Shown: positions 52,808-61,954, counted from the first letter of the stretch. The stretch is DNA of 64,000 nucleotides from Hyphomicrobiales bacterium (GCA_021775875.1 JAJFHA010000011.1:382297-446296), one strand, 5' to 3'. The notes: generated by a model not told the origin, from the sequence alone. Translations and numbers: made by a program.

Positions 52808-53272
52808 ATGCGCCTCGCTTATTTTCAAATGATTGATACGATCTCCAAACTGGATTGTGAAAACGGTTCAGTGGAAGCGATCGCCAATGTGCCGACTGAA
52901 AGCACCATTTTCGAGGGGCATTTTCCTGGTATGCCGTTATTGCCGGGCGTATTGTTGATTGAGACGATGGCGCAAACCAGCGGCTATTTGCTGCTTGCAT
53001 CAAGAAAATTTGAAGCCATGCCTTTTTTGGCCAGTGTAAAAAATGCAAAGTTACGCACGTTTGTAGAGCCGGATACCAAATTATCGGTCACAGCGACGCT
53101 GGAGCATTCCGGGTCCGGATTTGACGTAACAACAGCCGAAATAAAATTCGACGGCAAACGCATCTGCAACGCACAATTGACGTTTCGGGTTATGCCATTT
53201 CCCGAAGAGCGATTGCGGCAGGAAATGTTGACCCGATTCAGTGAAATTCACCCAACAGGTTTACCGTCATGA
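52808..53272 (+). CDS. 3-hydroxyacyl-ACP dehydratase, FabZ-like, of the VLCFA cluster
   Basis: The 154-residue hotdog-fold protein has the FabZ active-site motif GHFPGMPLLPGVLLIETMAQTSG with the catalytic His. The Glu/Asp of FabZ appears as ETMAQ. It dehydrates 3-hydroxyacyl-ACP during elongation of the long acyl chain. It starts 68 bases after acpXL and overlaps the first ketosynthase gene by four bases (ATGA). It is longer at the C-terminus (FPEERLRQEMLTRFSEI) than ordinary FabZ, a feature of the XL type. Confidence 0.88.
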   Translation: MRLAYFQMIDTISKLDCENGSVEAIANVPTESTIFEGHFPGMPLLPGVLLIETMAQTSGYLLLASRKFEAMPFLASVKNAKLRTFVEPDTKLSVTATLEHSGSGFDVTTAEIKFDGKRICNAQLTFRVMPFPEERLRQEMLTRFSEIHPTGLPS

Positions 53273-54516
53273 CTATGGAAAGCGTTCCTGATGAAGTCTG
53301 GGTTACGGGAATTGGCCTTGTCAGTTCTATTGGCGAAGGCACGGAGGCCCATTGGCAACATTTGAACACCGGGAAGCCGCCTATTGTAAATGTTGACGAA
53401 GAAACACTGGCACCTTTTGCAATTCACCCTCAGGTCGAAATTGATTTAGGGACACAAATTCCCAAACGAGGCGATCAGCGCCAAATGGGGAGTTGGCAAA
53501 GACTTGGCACCTATGCCGCGGGATTGGCGCTTACTGACGCTGATCTGGCACACAAGCCTGAATTCCTGTCGGAAATGAATCTTGTCGTCGCCGCAGGCGC
53601 AGGACGGCGCGATGAAGCCGTAGACACGGAAATTCTTGAAGGCTACGAAAATGCTGATAACCCAGCGGCATTTCTCAATGAATCGCTCTCCAATGAATTG
53701 CGTCCAACTCTTTTCCTGGCCCAACTTACAAATTTACTCGCGGGGAATATTTCCATAGTTCACGGTGTCACTGGCACCTCTAGGACGGTAATGGGAGAGG
53801 AAATTGGTGGGATTACTGCGCTGCAGACCGCAACCCGCCAAATTCAGGGCGGTCAAGGTAATTTATTCCTGGTAGGTGGTGCCTATTTTTCTGAACGCCT
53901 GGACATGATTCTAACCTTGGAGATGAACGACGCGATTTGGAAACATCCATACGCACCCGTATGGGCGCGAGATGAGGGAGCAGGCGGCACGATATTGGGA
54001 GCGGCAGGTGCATTTTTAGTGCTCGAATCCCGCCAACATGCTGAAGCACGCGGAGCTAAACCCTACGCTCGTATCAATTCTATTTTGGGCGACAGATGTC
54101 CGCGAAATGTTGGTGAATCAACTGCAATAGCGAAAACGCAATTTGAAGAATTGCGTAAAAATATTCCCGCTGGTCCTCTAGCTATATTAACAGGGGCCAG
54201 TGGTATCCAACCTGCTACAAATGAGGAACGATTGTTTTTGGAAGCCCTCATCGAAGAAGGGTTTGAACCAGCCTATCGTGCCTATGGCAGTATTTTCGGT
54301 CAATCCGTGGAAGCGCACTTCCCGGTTGGTGTTGCGCTGGCCGCGATGGCTCTTTCAAAGGGCAAATTCTATCAGCCTTTTGACACATCCGGGTATGAGA
54401 AAACATATACAGGCGACAGCCGCCAAATATTGCTCAATTGTTGGGGTGGTTGGCGAGGTGAGGGCATGGCCCTCATCGATACACCTTCAAACACCAATTT
54501 GCGTGGGGCGCAATAA
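53269..54516 (+). CDS. Ketosynthase-like protein lacking the catalytic Cys (chain-length-factor-like)
   Basis: The 415-residue protein has the thiolase fold of FabF-type enzymes, starting EVWVTGIGLVSSIGEGTEAHW. At the nucleophile position, where FabF has TACxTG, this reads IVHGVTGTS with Val167 in place of Cys. The His motifs are also lost: an AHGTST equivalent is missing (ILTGASGIQPATNEE), and the GHxxGAAG region reads GQSVEAHFPVGVALAA. It therefore resembles the KS-beta or chain-length factor of type II polyketide systems, or an inactive partner of the next gene, which is only two bases downstream. Confidence 0.82.
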   Translation: MTMESVPDEVWVTGIGLVSSIGEGTEAHWQHLNTGKPPIVNVDEETLAPFAIHPQVEIDLGTQIPKRGDQRQMGSWQRLGTYAAGLALTDADLAHKPEFLSEMNLVVAAGAGRRDEAVDTEILEGYENADNPAAFLNESLSNELRPTLFLAQLTNLLAGNISIVHGVTGTSRTVMGEEIGGITALQTATRQIQGGQGNLFLVGGAYFSERLDMILTLEMNDAIWKHPYAPVWARDEGAGGTILGAAGAFLVLESRQHAEARGAKPYARINSILGDRCPRNVGESTAIAKTQFEELRKNIPAGPLAILTGASGIQPATNEERLFLEALIEEGFEPAYRAYGSIFGQSVEAHFPVGVALAAMALSKGKFYQPFDTSGYEKTYTGDSRQILLNCWGGWRGEGMALIDTPSNTNLRGAQ

Positions 54517-54518
54517 TT

Positions 54519-55802
54519 ATGAGCCAGGCACTGAAAGATCACAAAAATCGTCCAGTGGTGGTTGTTACAGGCATTGGAATTGTGTCATCTCTTGGTGAAG
54601 GCTGTGACGACAATTGGAGTGCTTTGACTAGTGGTCAATCCGGTATTCGCAAAATTACCAGATTTCCAACGGACGGTCTTCGCACGCAAATTGCTGGCTT
54701 GGTTCAATCAAATAATAGCGAACATCATCTTGCTCCTGTCCATTCTTTGGATATGGCAACTCGCTCGGCGACCGAAGCTTTGGCCCAATCAGGAATAGGC
54801 AGCAAAGGAAATTTTCCAGGGCCGCTATTTCTGGCAGTTCCACCAAGCGATTTGGATTGGACTGCACGCACAAACTTAAACAAAGAGCCTGCAAAGACCA
54901 ATTTGGTGGGATACCACCATATGATTGAAGTAGCCCAAATAGGTAAATACCCGGAATATCATCCGTTATATTTGTTCGGTAACGCTGGCGAGGTGTTAGC
55001 TGAAAAGTTTGGAACCCGTGGATTACCTGTTTCCCTCTCGACAGCTTGTGCTACCGGCGCTACGGCCATTCAGCTTGGTGTAGAAGCAATATTGAGAGGC
55101 GATACCGACGCGGCTCTATGCATCGCGACTGATGGTTCCACCACCGAAGAAATGGTGGTGCGTTTCTCGCTTTTATCTGCGCTGACGACCCAGAATGAAA
55201 TACCGGAAAAAGCATCAAAACCTTTTTCGAAAAACCGGGACGGCTTTGTTATGGCCGAAGGGTCGGCAACACTGGTTTTGGAAACTTACGAATCTGCAAA
55301 AGCACGAGGCGCGGAAATTCTGGGGATTGTTCGTGGTCGTGGCGAAAGGGCGGATAATTTTCACCGAACCCGATCAAAACCGGATGGCTCCGCTATCATT
55401 GGCGCGATCAATAACGCGCTAAATGATGCCGGTGTCGAACCAGAACAAATTGATTACATCAACGCTCATGGAACCAGCACGTCGGAAAATGATAAAATGG
55501 AGCATTTTTCTCTCAACGCAGCCTTCGGACAATGTTTGCAGGAGATTCCAATAAGTTCCAACAAATCCATGATTGGGCATACCCTGATCGCGGCAGGCGC
55601 CATAGAAGCCGCATTTTCAATGATGACAATTCAAACCGGAATAATCCCCCCAACTATCAATTGGGAAATTCCAGACCCTGATATTTCTCTTGATGTTGTG
55701 CCTAACGTGAAACGGGAAAAGACGGTGCGGACTATATTGTCGAATTCCTTTGGCTTTGGCGGACAAAATGTTTGCCTGGTATTCTCCGGTGAACCTTCCT
55801 GA
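54519..55802 (+). CDS. 3-oxoacyl-ACP synthase, FabF-type, of the VLCFA cluster
   Basis: The 427-residue protein is an intact elongating ketosynthase. The Cys-His-His triad is visible: STACATGATAI (Cys177), NAHGTSTSENDKM and SNKSMIGHTLIAAGAIEAAFS. The final segment NSFGFGGQNVCLVF is typical FabF. It extends acyl-AcpXL toward C28. It starts 2 bases after its inactive paralogue, so the two could form a heterodimer. Start ATG 54519 (MSQALKDHKNRPVVVVTG). Confidence 0.93.
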   Translation: MSQALKDHKNRPVVVVTGIGIVSSLGEGCDDNWSALTSGQSGIRKITRFPTDGLRTQIAGLVQSNNSEHHLAPVHSLDMATRSATEALAQSGIGSKGNFPGPLFLAVPPSDLDWTARTNLNKEPAKTNLVGYHHMIEVAQIGKYPEYHPLYLFGNAGEVLAEKFGTRGLPVSLSTACATGATAIQLGVEAILRGDTDAALCIATDGSTTEEMVVRFSLLSALTTQNEIPEKASKPFSKNRDGFVMAEGSATLVLETYESAKARGAEILGIVRGRGERADNFHRTRSKPDGSAIIGAINNALNDAGVEPEQIDYINAHGTSTSENDKMEHFSLNAAFGQCLQEIPISSNKSMIGHTLIAAGAIEAAFSMMTIQTGIIPPTINWEIPDPDISLDVVPNVKREKTVRTILSNSFGFGGQNVCLVFSGEPS

Positions 55803-55835
55803 AAATTCCACATATTCAACAAGCAAAAGCGCGTG

Positions 55836-55946
55836 ATGAGTTATATCAACAGTCTGGCGGTGATGTTGCGAAACGTGGTGTTTGCACTAATTATGATGGT
55901 AGTTTGGATGCCATTTTGTCAGTTCAAAAATAGGAAAAAACTTTGA
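55836..55946 (+). CDS. Possible 36-residue membrane peptide
   Basis: Between fabF and the dehydrogenase gene an ATG opens a short frame, MSYINSLAVML onward, with a hydrophobic stretch (VVFALIMMVVWMPF) and a basic end NRKKL. Its TGA overlaps the TTG start of the dehydrogenase (TTGA). No Shine-Dalgarno is strong. It may be a leader peptide, or chance. Confidence 0.3.
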   Translation: MSYINSLAVMLRNVVFALIMMVVWMPFCQFKNRKKL

Positions 55947-56968
55947 AGGCTTTGAGAAATACCGCTGAGCGGTCGTTGGAATTGTGCGATATGGCTGCGC
56001 CGGACGCTCCTGATGAAGATGAAGTTCAAGTCAGGATGCGTGCTGTAGCCCTCAACCATATTGATGTATGGGGATGGCGCGGCATGGCCTTCGCTAAACG
56101 CACACTTCCAATCACTGTTGGTGCAGAAGGCGCTGGCGAAATCGTCGCATTAGGTGCGAATGTCAAGAATCTGAAAATTGGAGACGTTGTTGCGCTCTAT
56201 GGTGCAGCAACCTGCGGCATATGCACGCCTTGCATGGAAGGTCGTGACAATTTCTGTGAAAATGTTGGCGGCGTCTACGGATTTCATATCGATGGCTTTG
56301 CTAGAGAATTATTGAATATTCCAGCCCGGCTTGTTGTCGCCGCGCCGCCGGGCGTCGACGCCATCACAGCCGCATGTGCCCCAGTCACCTATGGCACCGT
56401 TCAACATATGTTGTTTGACAATGCCAAATTGAAAGAGGGTGAGACCATCCTCGTACATGCCGGTGGAAGCGGGATTGGAAGCGCTGCGATCCAATTGGCA
56501 AAAGCCATTGGCGCAACCGTAATCACCACCGCCGGGACGGACGAAAAAGTCGCCAAGGCACTGGCGCTCGGGGCGGATCATGCGATTAATTATCAAACCG
56601 ACAGGTTCGAAGGCGTTGTCCGCAAATTGACCAAGAAAAAAGGCGTCGATGTGGTTTTCGAGCATGTTGGGGTGGATACCTGGGCTGGAAGTATGTTTTG
56701 CCTGAAAAAAGGAGGGCGCTTGGTCACCTGCGGTTCCACAACCGGTATTTCAACGAGCATCAATCTGTATCAATTGTTCCAGCAACAATTACGTCTGATC
56801 GGCAGTTTTGGTTGTAATATCCGTAATATTGCTGAGTCTCTGGAAAAAATGGCAACAGGAATTGCCAAACCGGTTATCGACACCAAGATCACGACGGAAG
56901 AAATAGGTGTCGGCCTGGAGCGTCTTGAATCACGAAAAGTGTTTGGAAAAATCATTGTCACCTTATAG
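55943..56968 (+). CDS. Zinc-type alcohol dehydrogenase family protein of the VLCFA cluster
   Basis: The 341-residue MDR-superfamily protein has GAEGAGEIVALGANVKNLKIGD, the structural zinc cysteines in ATCGICTPCMEGRDNFC and the NAD(P) motif VHAGGSGIGSAAIQLAKAIGA. Homologues lie between fabF and lpxXL in many acpXL clusters, where it may act as a ketoacyl or enoyl reductase. The specific step has not been shown. The start is TTG 55943 (MKALRNTAERSLELCDMA). The acyltransferase gene follows after 36 bases. Confidence 0.85.
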   Translation: MKALRNTAERSLELCDMAAPDAPDEDEVQVRMRAVALNHIDVWGWRGMAFAKRTLPITVGAEGAGEIVALGANVKNLKIGDVVALYGAATCGICTPCMEGRDNFCENVGGVYGFHIDGFARELLNIPARLVVAAPPGVDAITAACAPVTYGTVQHMLFDNAKLKEGETILVHAGGSGIGSAAIQLAKAIGATVITTAGTDEKVAKALALGADHAINYQTDRFEGVVRKLTKKKGVDVVFEHVGVDTWAGSMFCLKKGGRLVTCGSTTGISTSINLYQLFQQQLRLIGSFGCNIRNIAESLEKMATGIAKPVIDTKITTEEIGVGLERLESRKVFGKIIVTL

Positions 56969-57004
56969 GCATGTACCAAATTCCGCGTAATCGGGCACAA
57001 TAAT

Positions 57005-57934
57005 TTGCGTTCTTCACTTCTCCGACAATTGAAATATGCCTTTATCCAGTCTCGTGACTGGATAATCGCGCAATTTGCATTTTCTGTGATTGGATTGGTA
57101 CGCCTTTTACCCGCAGAAACCGCCTTGAATTTTGTGGAAAAAGCTTCCGGATTTATCGGGCCATTGATCCCGCGCAACCGCCACGGTCTCGAAAACCTAA
57201 GAATGGCGTTTCCTGAAAAAAGCGAAACTGAACGCCGCAAAATTCTGAAAGAAAGCTGGCAAAATCTGGGACGCACATCAGCAGAATATATCTATCTGGA
57301 TCAGATATTTGATTTAAAAAATCCAGGTTCAGATTTTGAACGTGTACAATTTTCGAATATCGAGATATTTGAAAAATTGCGCGACGATGGAAAACCCGCT
57401 CTGATTTTTGCCGCCCATCTTGCCAATTGGGAATTGCTCCCGGTATGCGCCGCAAAATATGGCCTCAAGGTGCAAGCCCTGTTTCGCGCACCAAACAACA
57501 AGTTCATAGCAAAAAAATTGGCCAACATGCGTGGCGGTGTTATGGATGGCCTTGTGTCATCTGGACCTGGATCCGCTTTCCAATTGTCCGCCAGCTTGAA
57601 AAACGGCGAACATGTAGGCCTGCTCGTAGATCAAAAATTTTTCAGAGGGATCCGGGTTGATTATTTTGGGCGGCCGGCATTGACCAACCCGTTGCTTGCA
57701 AAACTGCTACGCTCGTGCGATTGCCCTGTTCATGGCGCACGAACAATACGTATGCCGAACGGCAGGTTTCATTTGGAAATTACAGATGAAATTTCCATAC
57801 CAAAAGACAGCAATGGGGAAGTCGATATTCATGCGACTACCCAAAAAATTACAAATATTGTGGAAGGCTGGGTTCGCGAATACCCGGAGCAGTGGCTCTG
57901 GGTGCACAAACGATGGCAAGGTGGAAAATCCTGA
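57005..57934 (+). CDS. lpxXL: Lipid A very-long-chain acyltransferase LpxXL
   Basis: The 309-residue protein is an LpxL/HtrB-family lysophospholipid-type acyltransferase. It has an N-terminal membrane anchor (FAFSVIGLVRLL) and the catalytic block AHLANWELLPV (HxxxxxE type). The glycerol-phosphate-like site GLLVDQKFFRGIRVDYFGRPA and the end PEQWLWVHKRWQGG complete the family pattern. In Rhizobiales it transfers the 27-hydroxyoctacosanoyl chain from AcpXL to lipid A. Its position ending the acpXL cluster fits. The start is TTG at 57005; no nearer ATG in frame has a better context. Confidence 0.9.
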   Translation: MRSSLLRQLKYAFIQSRDWIIAQFAFSVIGLVRLLPAETALNFVEKASGFIGPLIPRNRHGLENLRMAFPEKSETERRKILKESWQNLGRTSAEYIYLDQIFDLKNPGSDFERVQFSNIEIFEKLRDDGKPALIFAAHLANWELLPVCAAKYGLKVQALFRAPNNKFIAKKLANMRGGVMDGLVSSGPGSAFQLSASLKNGEHVGLLVDQKFFRGIRVDYFGRPALTNPLLAKLLRSCDCPVHGARTIRMPNGRFHLEITDEISIPKDSNGEVDIHATTQKITNIVEGWVREYPEQWLWVHKRWQGGKS

Positions 57935-58054
57935 GCCAACATCACCCATGAAAAAGGCAGTTTCCCTCGCGAAACACCGCTTCATGTTTATCATCCTGAA
58001 ACCAGCACCTCTGGCTCATTGATACTACGCCTCGTCAAAGATAGCCCATGGCAT

Positions 58055-58071
58055 ATGTTATAATATAACAT
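58055..58071. promoter_or_regulatory. AT-rich palindrome ATGTTATA-A-TATAACAT
   Basis: A perfect eight-base dyad with a single central base lies about 180 bases upstream of the kinase gene and 120 bases after lpxXL. Its size fits a GntR- or MarR-type operator, but no T-tract follows to make it a terminator. Function unknown. Confidence 0.4.
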
Positions 58072-58161
58072 CTACGTGCCCGCAAACACCTAACCGTCAC
58101 GTGCCGCCCGACCGCTTCACTGACGGTTGTCCAGCTCACCTTCTCTATTTGTTAACTGACA

Positions 58162-58175
58162 TTGATCAAAATCAA
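58162..58175. promoter_or_regulatory. FNR/FixK/FnrL-type binding site
   Basis: TTGAT-CAAA-ATCAA matches the TTGAT-N4-ATCAA consensus with no mismatch. It lies about 80 bases before the ATG of the multi-PAS kinase, at a position that could be centred near -41 of a transcript starting close to 58210. Confidence 0.7.
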
Positions 58176-58253
58176 GTTTGGTTATGAGGGATTGAGGCAT
58201 GTACTGGTTCTTGGTGCGGTCCTCCTTCACTGCAATCGTGAGGGGAAACTGAA

Positions 58254-61154
58254 ATGTGGCGATTGCCATCCTTGGATCAGATCGGGCCTGAACAATTCAC
58301 GGATTTGTTCAAAAGCACCCCAATTGCAACAATCGGCCAATTGGTAAATGCCACAATTGTGGCCATTGCCCTCTATTCCGTCACCGATATCTACACGATA
58401 ACAGTCTGGTGGACGATCAATCTGGCTATGTGCTCGTGGACGATGTGGCGATGGCATCAAAACCGCAACCGCATTATTACAAGAATATCCAGCAAAGCCA
58501 TCCCGCGCGCAATTTTGTCCGGCTTCCTGTATGCATTGCCCTGGTCCATGCTTGTCATTCTCTTTCTGGGCGAAATTCCTCACTTTGAGGAACTTCTCAT
58601 GGGTATAGCTGTCATCGGTATGGCAGCCGCAGGAAGCGTTCAGCTTGCTCGAGTATATCCAGCCGCGCTGACTTATTTGGCTACTATTTTGGTACCAATC
58701 ATTGTCAAAAGTATAGCTCTTGGCGGATTGCAATATTACCTTTTAGCGGGCTTGAGCATTTCCTATATTTTCTATTTATTTTCCGTCGTCATCAATAGCG
58801 CAATTACCTTGATTGAGCGTTCCACCGCGCTCAATGAGCTTTCTTCCCACAAACTGGCTCTGGATGAGCATTCTATCGTCACTGTGATGGACACCAAGGG
58901 CACTATTATTTATGCGAATGACAAATTCTGCGATATCTCAGGGTATGATCGTGAAGAACTGATTGGCGCGAGCCACAGGATATTGAGGTCTGGGCACCAT
59001 TCAGTGGAATTCTACAAAAAAATATACAGGACTATTACAAAAGGAAAGTCCTGGCATGGCGAAATCCAGAACCGTGCCAAAGACGGTTCTTATTATTGGG
59101 TTGATACAACCATCACACCATTCAGGGATGGCGAAGGAAAAATTGTCCAGTACATTGTCATCCGGACGGATATCACCGATCAGAAAAAAGTAACTGAAAC
59201 TCTGATTACGCAGAATAAACAATTCAATGCTGCATTGGTAAACATGACTCAAGGGTTATGTGTATTTGATGGTGATCAACGCCTCATTATCGCCAATGAG
59301 CGCTATGCCGATTTATATGATTTACCCGCTGAAATTTTGAAACCCGGCACGACGCTACGTCGGATCCTGGAATACCGGTTTGCGAAAGGCGTGTATCTCG
59401 ACACCACCTTTGAAGACTATTATCAAGAAATGATGAAGTGGGTATCCAATGGTGTTTCAGAGAATAAAATACAACAACTCAGCGATGGACGCTCAATAGA
59501 TATCAAGCATTCTCCCATGGAAAATGGCGGCTGGCTAACCTCCCATGAAGATATTACTGAGAAGGTTACGGCTGGTGAAGAAATTCATGCAAGCCAGGAG
59601 TTATTCTCCAAGGCCTTCGAACTGAGCCCTGTCCCCCTCTCGATAGCCAACGCCGATAGCGGGGCCTTTTACAATGTGAACAAGGCGTGGACTAAAACTT
59701 TCGGTTACAGCCATGCGGAAGCGATGGCGAGTTCTGTTGCAAAGCTCGAACTTTGGATCAACCCCGATGACCGGTTGGCTTTTCTTGATAAAATTAGGAA
59801 CAATGATCTCCCCACACATGGTTTTGAAGCCAAAATCAGATGCAAAAATAGCCAGGAAATCGATGTTTTAGCCTATGGGGAATTTGTCGAGGTCAACGAC
59901 GAGGAATTGCTGTTCATAGTCATCCACGATATCAACGAACGCAAAAAGGCCGAGGCCACCAATCTCAGGCTCTCACGCATTGTCGAAGACTCTGTCAACG
60001 AGGTTTTTGTATTTGACGCCGAAACCCTCAAATTCGTTCAGGTCAACGCAGCCGCATGCAAAAACACCGGTTACACTGTTGAGGAATTAACAAAGCTAAC
60101 TCCTGTTGATCTGAAGCCTGAATTCACGTTTGAGCAATTCGAGGCAGCAATCACCCCCTTGAGGTGTGGAGAGCTAAAGCATATCAAATTTCAGACAACA
60201 CACTGCCGCAAGGACGGATCACACTATGATGCAGATATCGTACTTCAACAGATCAATACCGGAAACCGCCCCGTATTCGCTGCGATCATAGAAGACATTA
60301 CGGACCAAAAATTGGCGGAGAAAGAACTAGCCGCCCATCGGGATCATTTGCAAAATTTGGTCGATACGGCGACCAAGGATTTACAGATCAACGCTGCCGA
60401 GTTGAAATTGGCCCTCGCCAAGGAGCAGGAACTCAATCGGCTGCAACGCGAGTTTGTATCCATGGCAAGCCACGAGTTTCGCACACCACTGGCCATTATT
60501 GACACGACCGCACAGCGGATAAAAAGGCAGGCAGGCAATAATAATCTGACGCCTGAAGATGCAATTCAGCGGGTTGCCAAGATCCGGGATGCGGTCGAAC
60601 GGATGGCGCGTCTGATGGAGAGCACCCTTGATGCAACCCGCATGGAAGAGGGAATCATCAAGGTCGAGATTGGTGTATGCGACATTCGCGATGTTGTTCT
60701 GGACGCCATGACGGACCAGATTGAGCTAACTCCCAGCCACAATATCACGAGCGAATTGCGGGCGTTACCCGATGAAATCCTTGGGGACAGCGGGGCTCTC
60801 AACCAAGTATTTACCAATTTGCTCTCCAATGCAGTGAAGTATGCGCCGGATGCTCCCGATATCGAAATTATGGGGCATACGGAGGGTGATCAGGCGGTAA
60901 TCGCGGTACGAGATTATGGCATGGGAATTGATGAGGATGAATTAGGCCGGATTGGGGAACGCTTTTTCCGGGCCACGACTTCGACAGGCATCGAAGGGAC
61001 CGGTATCGGCCTTAATCTGGTGCAGATGTTGCTCAAACAGCATGGCGGTGCTTTGAGCGTCGAAAGTACCAAAGGTGAAGGAAGCACGTTTACAGTTCGA
61101 CTGCCAATTGCCGGGCCGGATCAGAAAATGCTTGCAGACAATGAAGCTGCTTAG
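58254..61154 (+). CDS. Multi-PAS membrane sensor histidine kinase
   Basis: The 966-residue kinase starts with six predicted transmembrane helices (residues about 25-182). Four PAS-type modules follow: PAS/PAC about 205-318 (YYWVDTTITPF), a PAS_7-type domain about 325-440 (NMTQGLCVFDGDQRLIIANERYADLY), and two further PAS domains about 450-570 and 575-695. A coiled-coil stretch precedes the HisKA box REFVSMASHEFRTP with phospho-acceptor His740. The ATPase domain shows NLLSNAVKYAP, DYGMGIDEDELGRIGERFFR and GTGIGLNLVQMLLKQHGG. No receiver domain is attached; the next gene encodes one. The upstream FNR-type box suggests oxygen-linked expression. Confidence 0.93.
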   Translation: MWRLPSLDQIGPEQFTDLFKSTPIATIGQLVNATIVAIALYSVTDIYTITVWWTINLAMCSWTMWRWHQNRNRIITRISSKAIPRAILSGFLYALPWSMLVILFLGEIPHFEELLMGIAVIGMAAAGSVQLARVYPAALTYLATILVPIIVKSIALGGLQYYLLAGLSISYIFYLFSVVINSAITLIERSTALNELSSHKLALDEHSIVTVMDTKGTIIYANDKFCDISGYDREELIGASHRILRSGHHSVEFYKKIYRTITKGKSWHGEIQNRAKDGSYYWVDTTITPFRDGEGKIVQYIVIRTDITDQKKVTETLITQNKQFNAALVNMTQGLCVFDGDQRLIIANERYADLYDLPAEILKPGTTLRRILEYRFAKGVYLDTTFEDYYQEMMKWVSNGVSENKIQQLSDGRSIDIKHSPMENGGWLTSHEDITEKVTAGEEIHASQELFSKAFELSPVPLSIANADSGAFYNVNKAWTKTFGYSHAEAMASSVAKLELWINPDDRLAFLDKIRNNDLPTHGFEAKIRCKNSQEIDVLAYGEFVEVNDEELLFIVIHDINERKKAEATNLRLSRIVEDSVNEVFVFDAETLKFVQVNAAACKNTGYTVEELTKLTPVDLKPEFTFEQFEAAITPLRCGELKHIKFQTTHCRKDGSHYDADIVLQQINTGNRPVFAAIIEDITDQKLAEKELAAHRDHLQNLVDTATKDLQINAAELKLALAKEQELNRLQREFVSMASHEFRTPLAIIDTTAQRIKRQAGNNNLTPEDAIQRVAKIRDAVERMARLMESTLDATRMEEGIIKVEIGVCDIRDVVLDAMTDQIELTPSHNITSELRALPDEILGDSGALNQVFTNLLSNAVKYAPDAPDIEIMGHTEGDQAVIAVRDYGMGIDEDELGRIGERFFRATTSTGIEGTGIGLNLVQMLLKQHGGALSVESTKGEGSTFTVRLPIAGPDQKMLADNEAA

Positions 61155-61184
61155 AAAGTTCGAATAGAAAGAAAAGAGCTTAAC

Positions 61185-61601
61185 ATGACCACGATTGTTT
61201 GTATCGAAGACGAAGCTGATCTTCGTGAAAATCTTGTCGAAGAGTTGGAAGACGAAGGTTATGATGTTTATCAGGCGCGTGATGGAGAGGAAGGCCTTGA
61301 GGTAATCCTCAATCATAAGCCCGACCTCGTGCTCAGCGATATAACCATGCCGCGCAAGGACGGTTATGAACTGCTGAAAGAGCTTCGCGAAAATTACCCA
61401 TTAATGGCCGAGATGCCTTTCATCTTTGTATCCGCCCTGGCTGACAAGGATCGGGTACTGGCGGGCTTGAAAATCGGGGCGGATGGGTATTTGACCAAGC
61501 CGATTGATTTTGAATTGCTGCACGCCACAATCCACACGAGTTTACGCCAAATGGCGAGAATAAAGAAAAAGCAGGAAGAGGTTTTTGAGTTGGATATATA
61601 G
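61185..61601 (+). CDS. Single-domain response regulator
   Basis: The 138-residue protein is one CheY-like receiver with no output domain. The acidic pocket is ED-E in VCIEDEADLRENL, the phosphoacceptor is Asp52 in LVLSDITMPRKDGYELL, Ser83 is in FIFVSALADKDR, and the conserved Lys105 lies in GYLTKPID. A basic helical tail (RQMARIKKKQEEV) follows. It lies 30 bases after the kinase gene, so the two form a kinase-regulator pair. The downstream target is unknown; the PilZ and cyclase genes nearby suggest c-di-GMP. Confidence 0.92.
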   Translation: MTTIVCIEDEADLRENLVEELEDEGYDVYQARDGEEGLEVILNHKPDLVLSDITMPRKDGYELLKELRENYPLMAEMPFIFVSALADKDRVLAGLKIGADGYLTKPIDFELLHATIHTSLRQMARIKKKQEEVFELDI

Positions 61602-61651
61602 CTCGCGGCTAGGCTGTAACCTAACGAAATCAGGGATAATGCGAAGGTTCC

Positions 61652-61954
61652 GTGAAAAAAAAGAAGAAAAAATTTTCAGAAAAACGCGACATGACCCGCA
61701 GAAAGACCGTGATCAAAGCAACGGCAAATCACGATCGGTCATCGCTTGGTGAACGCTGTATTATTAGAGATGCCAGCAATGATGGAGCCATGATTTACTG
61801 CGCTGGTCTCGACGTACTTCCAAATTTGATCGTTTTGGATATTGAAGGTTATAGCGCCCCCGTACAAGCAGAGATTGTTTGGCGTGAAAAAAAACTTGCA
61901 GGTATTAAAATTGACTGGGCCAATACCCAATCTCTTCAATCTGATGCCGACTAA
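61652..61954 (+). CDS. Short PilZ-domain protein
   Basis: The 100-residue protein looks like a single PilZ domain. After a poly-Lys start (GTG at 61652), RDMTRRKT provides an RxxxR-type stretch (Arg12-Arg16), and RDASNDGAMIYC provides the DxSxxG motif. PilZ domains bind c-di-GMP with these two motifs. The alignment of the arginine motif is not certain and the N-terminus is unusually lysine-rich (KKKKKKFSEK). It sits between the response regulator and a convergent cyclase gene. Confidence 0.78.
   Translation: MKKKKKKFSEKRDMTRRKTVIKATANHDRSSLGERCIIRDASNDGAMIYCAGLDVLPNLIVLDIEGYSAPVQAEIVWREKKLAGIKIDWANTQSLQSDAD

Larger units (their letters stand above)
57935..58253 (+). other. Intergenic region before the sensor kinase
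   Basis: No gene is seen in these 319 bases. It contains a 17-base palindrome at 58055-58071 and an FNR/FixK-type site at 58162-58175. A purine-rich GAGGGG ribosome binding sequence precedes the kinase ATG. Confidence 0.6.
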
